Shown: positions 24,150-31,525 of the stretch, one piece after another
Layout: each line of letters begins with the position of its first letter
How positions within the stretch are numbered: the stretch's first letter is position 1
From: CAYLUN01 sp964386865
Lineage (GTDB): Bacteria; Verrucomicrobiota; Kiritimatiellia; RFP12; UBA1067
Direction: 5' to 3'
Assembly (NCBI GenBank): GCA_964386865.1
Contig: CAYLUN010000059.1
Coordinates: 1 to 34,648 of the forward strand
DNA: 34,648 nt
The notes under the pieces: model-generated
Databases searched by the model: none
What the model was told of the DNA's origin: nothing
Seen by the model: only the letters and a program-made list of their open reading frames with translations
Program-made: the position numbers and the translations under genes

Positions 24150-25478
24150 TCAAGGCCCACGCGCCGCGTGCGCGCACATCGTCGCGACCAGCTCGTCGGC
24201 ACACCGGCCGACCACGCCCTTGCGCCTGAGCACAGCCGCCGTCGCCCGCCCGCCGAGCGACCGCCTCGCCTCTGCGTCCGCGAGCAGCCGCCCGATCTCA
24301 CGCTCCAGCGCCTCCACGTCCGGCACCTGGATCAGCGCCCCAGCCTCCAGAAGGTCGGACATCACGGGCCGGAAGTTCTCCGTGTGGGGCCCCACCAGCG
24401 TCGCCGCGCCACAGAGGCAGGGCTCGATCATGTTCTGCGCGCCGTGTTCGCAGAGGCTCTTACCCACAAAGACGATGTCCGCGTTACCGTAGAAGCCCAT
24501 CAGCTCGCCGGTCGTATCGCCCAGCACGACGGGCGCGTCCCCCGTCGACGAGGGCGGGCACAGAGGCCCGACCCTACTTTTCCGCACGCACGCGAAGCCG
24601 GCCTTCTCGACCTCGGCCTGCACCGCGTCGGCCTTTTCGAAATGCCGCGGCACCAGCACCAGCCGAAGCGCCGCGTGCCGCTCGCGCAGCCGCCGGTAGA
24701 GCGCGACCAAGGCCGCGTCCTCGCCCGGCCACGTCGAGCCGCCGAGCAGCACCGTCCGGTCGCGCCCGCAATCGTGCCGCGCCAAGAAAACCGCGACGTC
24801 CCGCTCCTTGTCCGGCGCGCGGTTCGCCACGTCGAACTTGAAGCTGCCCGTCACCGCAATCCGCGCGGGCTCGGCGCCGGCCGCCACCAGCCGCGCCTTG
24901 TCGCTCTCCGACTGCGCCTGAATCGCCGTGAACATGCGCAGCACAGGCCCGAACCAGAGGCGGAGCCGGCGATAGCCCGGCGCGGAGCGATCCGACACGC
25001 GGGCGTTGACCAGGAAAAGGGGCGCGCCGCGCCGGTGGCAGGCGCGGATCACGTTCGGCCAGATCTCCGACTCCGTGAGGATGAAGGCCCGCGGGCGGAT
25101 CGCGTCGACCGCGCGCCGCACGCAAGGCGGGAAATCCAGCGGGTTGAAGATCAGCGTGTCCTGAGGCCCCACGAGCTTCTCCGCCTCGTTCCAGCCGGTC
25201 GAGCTCGTGGTGCTGAGCACGAACCGCACCTCGGGCATCCGCTCGCGCAAGGCCCGCATCACCTGCCCCGCCACGTAGACCTCGCCCACGCTCACCGCGT
25301 GGATCCACACCGACCCATCCGCCTGGCGCAGGCGCGCCTCCACCTCCGCAGGATAGCGCCCGAACCGGTCCGCAAACCGGTTCCGGTAGCCGCCGCGGCG
25401 CTTCATGCGCAGGAGAAACTGCGGGGCCATCGCCAGGTACGCCACCGCGAAAAGAAGATTGTAGATCCACCACCGCAT
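24150..25478 (-). CDS. waaA: 3-deoxy-D-manno-octulosonic acid (Kdo) transferase
   Basis: It adds Kdo from CMP-Kdo to lipid IVA at the inner membrane, so the organism makes LPS. The 442 residues begin with a membrane anchor (MRWWIYNLLFAVAYLAMAP). IHAVSVGEVYVAGQ with the catalytic Glu, LSTTSSTGW, ILTESEIWPN, VNARVSDRS, GSFKFD, VLGDTTGELMGFYGNAD and VGPHTENF follow. Relative to the E. coli protein there seem to be ~6 extra residues (RVGPLCPPSST region) just before VVLGDT, at a palindromic DNA segment. A GGAG-containing ribosome binding site precedes ATG 25478, 6 bases after the preceding gene. Confidence 0.93.
   Translation of the reverse strand: MRWWIYNLLFAVAYLAMAPQFLLRMKRRGGYRNRFADRFGRYPAEVEARLRQADGSVWIHAVSVGEVYVAGQVMRALRERMPEVRFVLSTTSSTGWNEAEKLVGPQDTLIFNPLDFPPCVRRAVDAIRPRAFILTESEIWPNVIRACHRRGAPLFLVNARVSDRSAPGYRRLRLWFGPVLRMFTAIQAQSESDKARLVAAGAEPARIAVTGSFKFDVANRAPDKERDVAVFLARHDCGRDRTVLLGGSTWPGEDAALVALYRRLRERHAALRLVLVPRHFEKADAVQAEVEKAGFACVRKSRVGPLCPPSSTGDAPVVLGDTTGELMGFYGNADIVFVGKSLCEHGAQNMIEPCLCGAATLVGPHTENFRPVMSDLLEAGALIQVPDVEALEREIGRLLADAEARRSLGGRATAAVLRRKGVVGRCADELVATMCAHAARGP
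24551..24576. repeat. Palindromic repeat-like segment inside waaA
   Basis: AGGGCGGGCACAGAGGCCCG followed by ACCCTAC forms a hairpin (GGG/CCC, small internal loop, GGGC/GCCC). It coincides with the few residues apparently inserted in WaaA relative to E. coli. The pattern resembles GTAGGG-GGGCC-TGTGCCCGCC dispersed repeats that I recall from several bacterial genomes. Only one copy is visible in this window. Confidence 0.4.
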
Positions 25479-25484
25479 CGTTGC

Positions 25485-26312
25485 TTACTCCACCTCGCGC
25501 ACCAGCTCATCCACGCGATCGCCGAAATCGCGCATCACCTGCTCAAAGCCGCCCGGCGTGTGGAAGCCCAGCGGCATCTCGCCGCCGCGGGCATAGAACT
25601 CGCGGTTCGACTCGAACGAAAAGCGCCCCGCCACCTCGGGCGGCGCATAAGCCATCCGCCTGCGGCAGGCGCCCTCGAACCGCGGCAGCACCCGGCTGTA
25701 GAAGACGTCGTCGACGACCACGTAGCAGTCGGGCAGCAGCCGGTACTTGCGCCGATAGCAGGAGGAGGCCAGCTCGCAGAGCCGCTTGGAGCGCACCGAA
25801 AGCCCCCCGTTTCCCACGCAGTACTTCGGGTACGGGAAGACCAGGTTCGTGTACCACGAGGGCTTGCCCCACGGCGACCCGATGTAGTCGTACGGCCCGA
25901 TGAACGGGCCCAGCCCGCGGCGCAGCGGAAAGCCGTCGCCGTGCACGCTCAGCACGTACTCCGTCTCGAACCGGGCGTGAAGCCGCTGGATGTAGTCGAG
26001 GCTCAGGCAGCGGAACCCGCCCGGCAGGCTGCGGTCGCAGTCGATCCGAATCGCGTGCGCGTCGCAGAACGACTCGACCTTCGGCGTCACGCGGTTCACC
26101 ACGAGCGTGCACGGTATGTCGCCGCACGTCAGGCGCGTCATCAGAAACGCACACTGGACCTCGTCGAACCGCGCGTCGAACGCGACGGGGTCCGAGAACA
26201 GGTGATACGTCAGCGCCGTCACGTTGTGAACGGTGCGCGGCCGCACACGCCGCCGGGCCAACAGGCCCGCTGTTTCGCGCTGCCAGCGCAGAAGCGTATT
26301 CTCTTCGGCCAT
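25485..26312 (-). CDS. DUF5672-like protein (putative glycosyltransferase)
   Basis: The start MAEENTLLRWQRE (26312) is chosen over a longer frame that reads through the divergent promoter region. The 275 residues contain features of DUF5672 proteins: CLSLDYIQRLHARFETEYVLSVHGDGF, FIGPYDYIGSPWG, CVGNGGLSVRSKRL, VVVDDVFYSRVL and FSFESNREF. These proteins look like GT-A-type transferases and are often found with surface-polysaccharide genes. Here the gene heads the waaA run, and genes for modified-sugar synthesis diverge from it. The acceptor and donor are unknown. Confidence 0.72.
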   Translation of the reverse strand: MAEENTLLRWQRETAGLLARRRVRPRTVHNVTALTYHLFSDPVAFDARFDEVQCAFLMTRLTCGDIPCTLVVNRVTPKVESFCDAHAIRIDCDRSLPGGFRCLSLDYIQRLHARFETEYVLSVHGDGFPLRRGLGPFIGPYDYIGSPWGKPSWYTNLVFPYPKYCVGNGGLSVRSKRLCELASSCYRRKYRLLPDCYVVVDDVFYSRVLPRFEGACRRRMAYAPPEVAGRFSFESNREFYARGGEMPLGFHTPGGFEQVMRDFGDRVDELVREVE

Positions 26313-26399
26313 CTGAAAAACCTTTGCGTAAGACTGTAATACAGAGCGCCCCGTTGGGCAACCCTTTTGACCCGCCCCCGCGTTTTTTTCTGAAAGCTG

Positions 26400-26427
26400 T
26401 TGATTCATCAAACGGAATCGGTATATT
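26400..26427 (+). promoter_or_regulatory. Promoter of the deoxysugar gene cluster
   Basis: TTGATT (26400-26405) and TATATT (26422-26427) are separated by 16 bases. The transcript would begin near 26434, about 55 bases before the epimerase ATG. It lies in the 176-base divergent gap (26313-26488). A promoter for the minus-strand operon must also be in this gap, but I see only weak candidates for it. Confidence 0.6.
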
Positions 26428-26488
26428 CTCAACCCATGAAAACGGTTCGCTTTGCCAGCGACGGCGTCGCGTGCGGAAAGGCTCGCGC

Positions 26489-27034
26489 ATGACCTTCACG
26501 CCGACTCCCCTCGCCGACAGTTTTATGATCGGGTTGGAGCCCTTGCAGGACGAGCGCGGCTGGTTCGCCCGCACGTACTGTGAGGAGGCGTTCCGCGACA
26601 TCGCCCCCCCGCTCGAGTGGGTGCAGTTCAACCACTCCTTCACCCGCTGGAGCGGCACGATTCGGGGCCTGCATTTCCAGAAGCCGCCCCACGCGGAGGC
26701 CAAGCTCATCCGCTGTATCGCCGGCGCGGTGTGGGACGTCATCGTCGACCTGCGCCGCGACTCCCCCACCTTCCTGCGCTGGTTCGGCGTTGAGCTGTCC
26801 GCCGCGAACCGCACGATGCTTTTCGTGCCGGAGCGCTTCGCCCACGGCTTTCAGGCGCTCACCGACAACTGCGAGATGCTCTACCATCACACGCACGCCT
26901 TCACCCCCTCTGCGGAGGGCGCCCTGCGATACGACGACCCGCGCCTCGCCATCCGCTGGCCTCTGCCCCCCGCGCGACTCTCCCCGCGCGACGCGGGCCA
27001 CGCCACTCTCGACGACGACTTCAAAGGACTCTGA
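26489..27034 (+). CDS. rfbC: dTDP-4-dehydrorhamnose 3,5-epimerase family protein
   Basis: A cupin-fold epimerase of nucleotide-linked 4-keto-6-deoxyhexoses. ATG 26489 gives 181 residues and has GGAAAGG (26475-26481) upstream. Motifs are DERGWFARTYCEEAF, QFNHSFTRWSGTIRGLHFQ with the catalytic His, PPHAEAKLIRCI, VWDVIVDLR, FVPERFAHGFQAL and EMLYHHT with the tyrosine. No rmlA, rmlB or rmlD is in the window, and a C-methyltransferase follows 2 bases later. The substrate may therefore be a branched-sugar intermediate rather than a dTDP-rhamnose precursor; the symbol denotes the family. Confidence 0.88.
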   Translation: MTFTPTPLADSFMIGLEPLQDERGWFARTYCEEAFRDIAPPLEWVQFNHSFTRWSGTIRGLHFQKPPHAEAKLIRCIAGAVWDVIVDLRRDSPTFLRWFGVELSAANRTMLFVPERFAHGFQALTDNCEMLYHHTHAFTPSAEGALRYDDPRLAIRWPLPPARLSPRDAGHATLDDDFKGL

Positions 27035-27036
27035 CT

Positions 27037-28266
27037 ATGAATTGCCGCTTCTGCCAAACGCCGACCTCCGACGTCTTTATCGACCTCGGCAACGCGCCCG
27101 CCTCCAACTCCTTCATCACGCGGGAAGAGGCCAACAAGCCCGAGCTTTTCCTCCCGCTGAAGGTCTTCGTCTGCCCGTCCTGCTTTCTGGTCCAGACCGC
27201 CGACTACAAGCGCCCCGACACGATTTTCACCGACACCTACGTCTACTTCTCCTCCTACTCGACAAGCTGGCTGCAGCACGCGCAGCGCTACGCGGAGTCC
27301 ATGACCGCCCGCTTCGGGCTGAGCGCCGCCTCACAGGTCATCGAAGTCGCCTCCAACGACGGCTACCTGCTCCAGTATTTTGTCAAGCAAGGCATCCCCG
27401 CCTTCGGCATCGATCCCACCGCCAACACGGCGCAGGTCGCCATCGCAAAAGGCATCCCCACCATCATCGATTTCTTTGGCGTCCGGCTCGCGAAAGAACT
27501 CGCCGCCCAAGGCCGCCACGCCGACCTGCTGGCCGGCAACAATGTGCTCGCACACGTGCCCGACATCCGCGATTTCGTGGGCGGCATGAAGATCCTGCTC
27601 AAGCCGCACGGCGTCGTCACCATGGAGTTTCCGCACCTCATGCGGCTGATCGAAAGCAACCAATTCGACACCATCTATCACGAACATTTCTCGTACCTGT
27701 CCTTCCTCGCCGTGCGGCGCGTGTTCGAGTCGCAGGGCCTCGCGCTCTTCGACGTCGAGGAGCTTCCCACCCACGGCGGCTCGCTGCGCGTCTTCGCCAA
27801 GCACCGCGAGGACGACTCGCACCCCGTGACCGCGCGCGTGACCGCGCTCCTGCGGCGCGAGGCCGAGGCGGGCATGGATTCGCTCGCGCCCTACTGCGGC
27901 TTCCAGCAGCGCGCGCTCGCGGCCAAGCTCGACCTGCTCGAGTTCCTCGTTCACCAGAAGAAGGCGGGCAAAACCGTCGCGGCCTACGGCGCGGCCGCCA
28001 AGGGCAATACGCTGCTCAACTACTGCGGCGTCAAGAGCGACCTCATCGCCTGCGTCGCCGACGCCAACCCCTACAAGCAGGGCAACCTTCTGCCGGGCAG
28101 CCACATCCCCGTGGTTGACGAGGCCAGCCTGCGCGCCCTGCGCCCCGACTTCGTCATCATCTTCCCGTGGAACATCCAGGAGGAGATCAAACGGCAGCTG
28201 AGCGATTTCAAGTCGTGGGGGTGCCGCTTCGTGATCCCCATCCCGAAGCTCCTCATCATCGACTGA
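27037..28266 (+). CDS. Sugar C-methyltransferase (TylC3/NovU/TcaB9-type, SAM-dependent)
   Basis: The 409 residues match the three-part layout of nucleotide-sugar C-methyltransferases. First is an N-terminal zinc-binding module (CRFC at the start, CPSC near 47-50). Next is a Rossmann SAM domain with QVIEVASNDGYLLQYF and NNVLAHVPD. Last is a C-terminal domain with YHEHFSYLSF, LPTHGGSLRVF and AAYGAAAKGNTLLNYCG. Relatives transfer methyl to C3 of 4-keto-deoxysugars after or with a 3,5-epimerase, which fits the gene immediately upstream. The product is probably a branched deoxysugar of surface polysaccharide. Confidence 0.9.
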   Translation: MNCRFCQTPTSDVFIDLGNAPASNSFITREEANKPELFLPLKVFVCPSCFLVQTADYKRPDTIFTDTYVYFSSYSTSWLQHAQRYAESMTARFGLSAASQVIEVASNDGYLLQYFVKQGIPAFGIDPTANTAQVAIAKGIPTIIDFFGVRLAKELAAQGRHADLLAGNNVLAHVPDIRDFVGGMKILLKPHGVVTMEFPHLMRLIESNQFDTIYHEHFSYLSFLAVRRVFESQGLALFDVEELPTHGGSLRVFAKHREDDSHPVTARVTALLRREAEAGMDSLAPYCGFQQRALAAKLDLLEFLVHQKKAGKTVAAYGAAAKGNTLLNYCGVKSDLIACVADANPYKQGNLLPGSHIPVVDEASLRALRPDFVIIFPWNIQEEIKRQLSDFKSWGCRFVIPIPKLLIID

Positions 28267-28273
28267 CCGCACC

Positions 28274-29122
28274 ATGAAAGCACTTGTCACAGGCGCCACC
28301 GGCTTCATCGGCCGACACGTCGTCCCCGCCTTGCACGCGCGCGGGGTGACCGTCGTGGCCACCGGCATCGAGCCGGACGCCGCTTGCTTCCCCTGGCTCG
28401 CCGGCGCCGACTACCGCCCGTTCGACCTCGCCGACGTCCCGTCCGACGGCGACCTCTTCGCGCGCTTCGGCCGCCCCGACCTGCTCGTGCACCTCGCGTG
28501 GGAGGGGCTGCCCCGCTACCGCGAACGCTTCCACTTCGAGTCCAACTTGCCGCGCCACTACGCGTTTATCAAGAACCTCGTCGAGCATGGCCTCGCGGAC
28601 GTCACCGTGGCCGGCACGTGCTTCGAATACGGCATGGCCGAGGGCTGCCTGGCCGAGAACCTGCCGAGCCATCCCGACAACGCCTACGCGCTGGCCAAAG
28701 ACACGCTGCGCAAATTCCTGCTGGAGTTGCGGCGCGCCTTCCCCTTTAGCCTCAAGTGGCCGCGCCTCTTCTACCTCTACGGGCCCGGACAGAGCCCGCG
28801 CACGCTGCTCGCCCAGCTCGACCACGCCCTTGACACGGACCAGCCCGTTTTCAATATGAGCGGGGGCGAGCAGGTGCGCGACTACCTGCCCGTGGAAGCC
28901 GTCGCCGCAAGGCTCGCGCGCATCGCCTGCCAGCGGGCTGTCGACGGCGTCATCAACTGCTGCAGCGGCCAGCCGATCACCGTCAAAGATCTCGTGCTGG
29001 AGCACCTCGCACGCAGGAACCGCACGATCAAGCTGAACCTCGGCTTCTACCCGTATCCGGACGTCGAGCCCATGCGCTTCTGGGGGTCGACGGCGAAGTA
29101 TGACTCTATCCCACCGAACTGA
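28274..29122 (+). CDS. NAD-dependent epimerase/dehydratase (extended SDR)
   Basis: A 282-residue short-chain dehydrogenase with MKALVTGATGFIGRH (GxxGxxG), VHLAWEG, AGTCFEYG at the usual Ser/Thr active-site strand, and Y-A-L-A-K (YxxxK). RDYLPVEAVAARL follows. The family includes nucleotide-sugar 4-ketoreductases and 4-epimerases. Its place after the epimerase and C-methyltransferase suggests that it reduces the 4-keto group in the last step. The substrate is inferred from neighbours only. Confidence 0.88.
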   Translation: MKALVTGATGFIGRHVVPALHARGVTVVATGIEPDAACFPWLAGADYRPFDLADVPSDGDLFARFGRPDLLVHLAWEGLPRYRERFHFESNLPRHYAFIKNLVEHGLADVTVAGTCFEYGMAEGCLAENLPSHPDNAYALAKDTLRKFLLELRRAFPFSLKWPRLFYLYGPGQSPRTLLAQLDHALDTDQPVFNMSGGEQVRDYLPVEAVAARLARIACQRAVDGVINCCSGQPITVKDLVLEHLARRNRTIKLNLGFYPYPDVEPMRFWGSTAKYDSIPPN

Positions 29123-29134
29123 GGCTGCCACACG

Positions 29135-29896
29135 GTGAACCCGCTCAAGTATCTCAACCGCCACGACCTGCGCATCCTGACGCACGGCTACTTCCATCCG
29201 GGCTTTTGCCCCGTATGCGAGCGGCCGACGCTGTTCTTCCGCCCCTGCCCCTACACGTCGGAGCTGCGCGAATACTACCGCTGCCTCTGGTGCCGCTGCA
29301 CGCCGCGCTACCGCGCCTTCAACCTCGTGCTCGAGCAGCGCTTCCCCGCGTGGCGCGACCTCGCCCTCCACGAGTCCTCGCCGGGCGGAGCGCTCTCGGC
29401 CAAGCTCGCCCGCCTGTGCCGCTCCTACGTCGCCTCCGACTACTATCCGGGCCAGGCGCCCGGCGCCCGCTGCGGCCGCTCCCGCAACGAGGACCTGCAG
29501 CGGCAGACTTTCCCCGACGCCTGCTTCGACCTTGTCGTCACGCTGGACGTCTTCGAGCACCTGCCCCGGCCGGAGGAGGCGTTCCGCGAGATCGCGCGAA
29601 CCTTGAAGCCCGGCGGCGCGCACCTCTTCACCGTGCCGTGCGATCACGCCGCAGCCTCCACCGTAGTCCGCGCCACGCTCACCGAGCGCGGCGAACTCGT
29701 CCACAACCTGCCGCCGGTCTACCACGGCAACCCGATCGACGCGAGCGGCTCGCTCGTGTACCGCGACTGGGGGCGCGACCTGCCGGACGTGATCCGCGCC
29801 GCCTGCGGACTGGAGACCGAAGTCGTCCGCCTGCGCGACTTCTGGCACGGCATCGAGCCGGCTCTCAACGAGATCTACATCACGCGCAAACCCTGA
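29135..29896 (+). CDS. Class I SAM-dependent methyltransferase with Cys-rich N terminus
   Basis: The start is GTG 29135, with GAGG about 10 bases upstream. The 253 residues begin with Cys pairs (CPVC near 26-29, CLWCRC near 50-55) that may bind zinc. A methyltransferase domain follows: FPDACFDLVVTLDVFEHLPRP and IARTLKPGGAHLFTVPC. The usual glycine-rich SAM loop is replaced by LHESSPGGALSAKL. It probably methylates a glycan or lipid intermediate of the same pathway, but the acceptor is unknown. Confidence 0.8.
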   Translation: MNPLKYLNRHDLRILTHGYFHPGFCPVCERPTLFFRPCPYTSELREYYRCLWCRCTPRYRAFNLVLEQRFPAWRDLALHESSPGGALSAKLARLCRSYVASDYYPGQAPGARCGRSRNEDLQRQTFPDACFDLVVTLDVFEHLPRPEEAFREIARTLKPGGAHLFTVPCDHAAASTVVRATLTERGELVHNLPPVYHGNPIDASGSLVYRDWGRDLPDVIRAACGLETEVVRLRDFWHGIEPALNEIYITRKP

Positions 29897-29920
29897 CACG
29901 TCCGCCCGAAGGGATCCCCT

Positions 29921-30601
29921 ATGTTCCGCTTGCACACCGCGCTTGTGGCCGTTCTCCTCGCGCCGCCCCTCTCGCTGCTGGCGGGCGAGAACCTGATCCC
30001 CAACGGAAGCTTCGACGAGGGCGAGCCCGCCGCCGCGCACTGGGAACGCCCCGACGGACTGACGAGCTTCTTCGAGCGCGAGGAGGGCCGCGGGCGCATC
30101 GTCAAGCTGGACACGCTTGTGGATCGCGACCAGGCGCTCGAGTGGGCCAAGGCCTTCAAGGCTGACCCGACGCTCACGCCGCCCGCGAAGAAGCCCATCG
30201 CGCCGGCAAGCTACGGCAGCATCGGCGGTAACGAGGGCGTGATGCTCGACTCCGAGCTGATCGACTGCGTGCCCGGCCAGAACTACAAGCTGACGGTGGA
30301 CTTCAAGGGGCACGGCAAGCCTTTCGTGTGGATCAAAGGCTTCCTGATGCACCCCACGCGCAAGGCCCTCGTGGACGGCTACCAGACCCGGCTGGAGCCA
30401 CACGCGCCCAGCGCGACCGAATGGCGGACGTTCTCGATCGGCTTCAACCCGACGGCCAAAGCGCCCCGGATTCAGACGTTCAAAGTCCGCCTCTACGCCT
30501 ACTGGCCCAACGGGCTCTACTACTTCGACAACGTCCGCGTCGAGGCGATCACGCCCGAAGAAATGGCCAGCCTCGTCGAGAAGCGCGGCGAGGTGAAATG
30601 A
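29921..30601 (+). CDS. Secreted protein with carbohydrate-binding-like (CBM4/9-type) domain
   Basis: The 226-residue protein has a Sec signal peptide (MFRLHTALVAVLLAPPLSLLAG). The mature part begins ENLIPNGSFDEG, the usual start of galactose-binding/CBM_4_9-like jelly rolls. It ends with LYYFDNVRVEAI, a typical last strand. No catalytic motif is visible. It may bind polysaccharide outside the cell or in the periplasm; partners are unknown. Confidence 0.68.
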   Translation: MFRLHTALVAVLLAPPLSLLAGENLIPNGSFDEGEPAAAHWERPDGLTSFFEREEGRGRIVKLDTLVDRDQALEWAKAFKADPTLTPPAKKPIAPASYGSIGGNEGVMLDSELIDCVPGQNYKLTVDFKGHGKPFVWIKGFLMHPTRKALVDGYQTRLEPHAPSATEWRTFSIGFNPTAKAPRIQTFKVRLYAYWPNGLYYFDNVRVEAITPEEMASLVEKRGEVK

Positions 30602-30610
30602 CCGTGCGCC

Positions 30611-31525
30611 ATGTCCTGGAGTAACCCCGTCACCCTTTTGCTCGCTTGGCTCGGCCTCAACCTGCTGCACGCAGTCTGGGTGGGGTCGCGCCGGCTTCTG
30701 TGGGAAAAGCGCGTGGCGCGCGACCCGAGCGGCCTCCTGCCTGGCGCGGCCGCGTTTGCGTCCGGCAGCGGCCCGACCGCCCTTCTGTTCATCCACGGCT
30801 TTGCCGACACGCCGATGATCTGGCAGCGGATCGCCGCGCGCCTCGCCGCAACCGGCGACTTCACCTGCCGCGCCATGCGGCTGCCGGGCAGCGCGGAGCC
30901 CGCCGCAGCCGCGAGGCGCCAGTCGCTCGCGGCCTGGCGCCAGGCGGTTGACCGCGAGCTCGACGCGCTCAGGAGCACGCACCGCACGGTCTGGCTCGTC
31001 GCGCACTCCATGGGGGCCGCGCTCGCCATCGACGCCGCCCTGCGCAGGCCCAGCGCCGTCTCCGGGCTCGCCGTGCTGGCCCCGCTCCTCCAAGTCTCGC
31101 CCAGGCGCTCGCCCCTGCTGCCCCCTGCGGTCTGGTTCCGGCTGGCGCGTTTCGCGCTCGCCCTCTCGCCGACCTTCGAGTCCTGCTTCTCCGCAGACGG
31201 CGTCGCCCTCGACGACCCGACTTTCACCTACGCGCGCGATCGCTTCATCCCCTTCTGCGTCTACCGCGGTCTTTTCGAGCTCGCGCAGGCGAACCGCAGC
31301 CGCGCAGGCGAACTCACGCAGCCGATCTTCGCCGTGACGTCCGAGCGCGACGCGGTGGTCGACACGCCCGCCGCACTGCGCTGGCTCGCCGCCTGCCCCG
31401 GCCCCGCAGCCGTCCACCCACGCAACGACCTCGGGCACGTGATCCCACTCGAGATCGGCTGGCAATGCTTGACCGACGACATCGCCGCCTTCATCCACAA
31501 ACACACCGACCGAGAAAGCCTATGA
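30611..31525 (+). CDS. Alpha/beta hydrolase (lipase/esterase-like), membrane-anchored
   Basis: The 304 residues have a hydrophobic N-terminal anchor (about 6-24). An alpha/beta-hydrolase core follows: FIHGFADTPMIW (oxyanion region), VAHSMGAAL with the nucleophile Ser in an A-H-S-M-G elbow, VTSERDAVV with the acid and DLGHVIPLE with the catalytic His. The pattern resembles carboxylesterase/monoglyceride lipase families. Its stop overlaps the next start (ATGA), so it is probably coupled to the beta-helix lipoprotein gene. Confidence 0.85.
   Translation: MSWSNPVTLLLAWLGLNLLHAVWVGSRRLLWEKRVARDPSGLLPGAAAFASGSGPTALLFIHGFADTPMIWQRIAARLAATGDFTCRAMRLPGSAEPAAAARRQSLAAWRQAVDRELDALRSTHRTVWLVAHSMGAALAIDAALRRPSAVSGLAVLAPLLQVSPRRSPLLPPAVWFRLARFALALSPTFESCFSADGVALDDPTFTYARDRFIPFCVYRGLFELAQANRSRAGELTQPIFAVTSERDAVVDTPAALRWLAACPGPAAVHPRNDLGHVIPLEIGWQCLTDDIAAFIHKHTDRESL

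Noticed and set aside
24087..26339. 750-residue plus-strand frame opposite waaA and the DUF5672-like gene
   Set aside because: It is an Arg/His/Pro-rich shadow typical of GC-rich antisense frames. The minus-strand genes have clear motifs.
28256..31504. 1082-residue minus-strand frame opposite the epimerase to hydrolase genes
   Set aside because: It is a low-complexity Glu/Arg/Val/Ala shadow; five recognised plus-strand genes occupy the same DNA.
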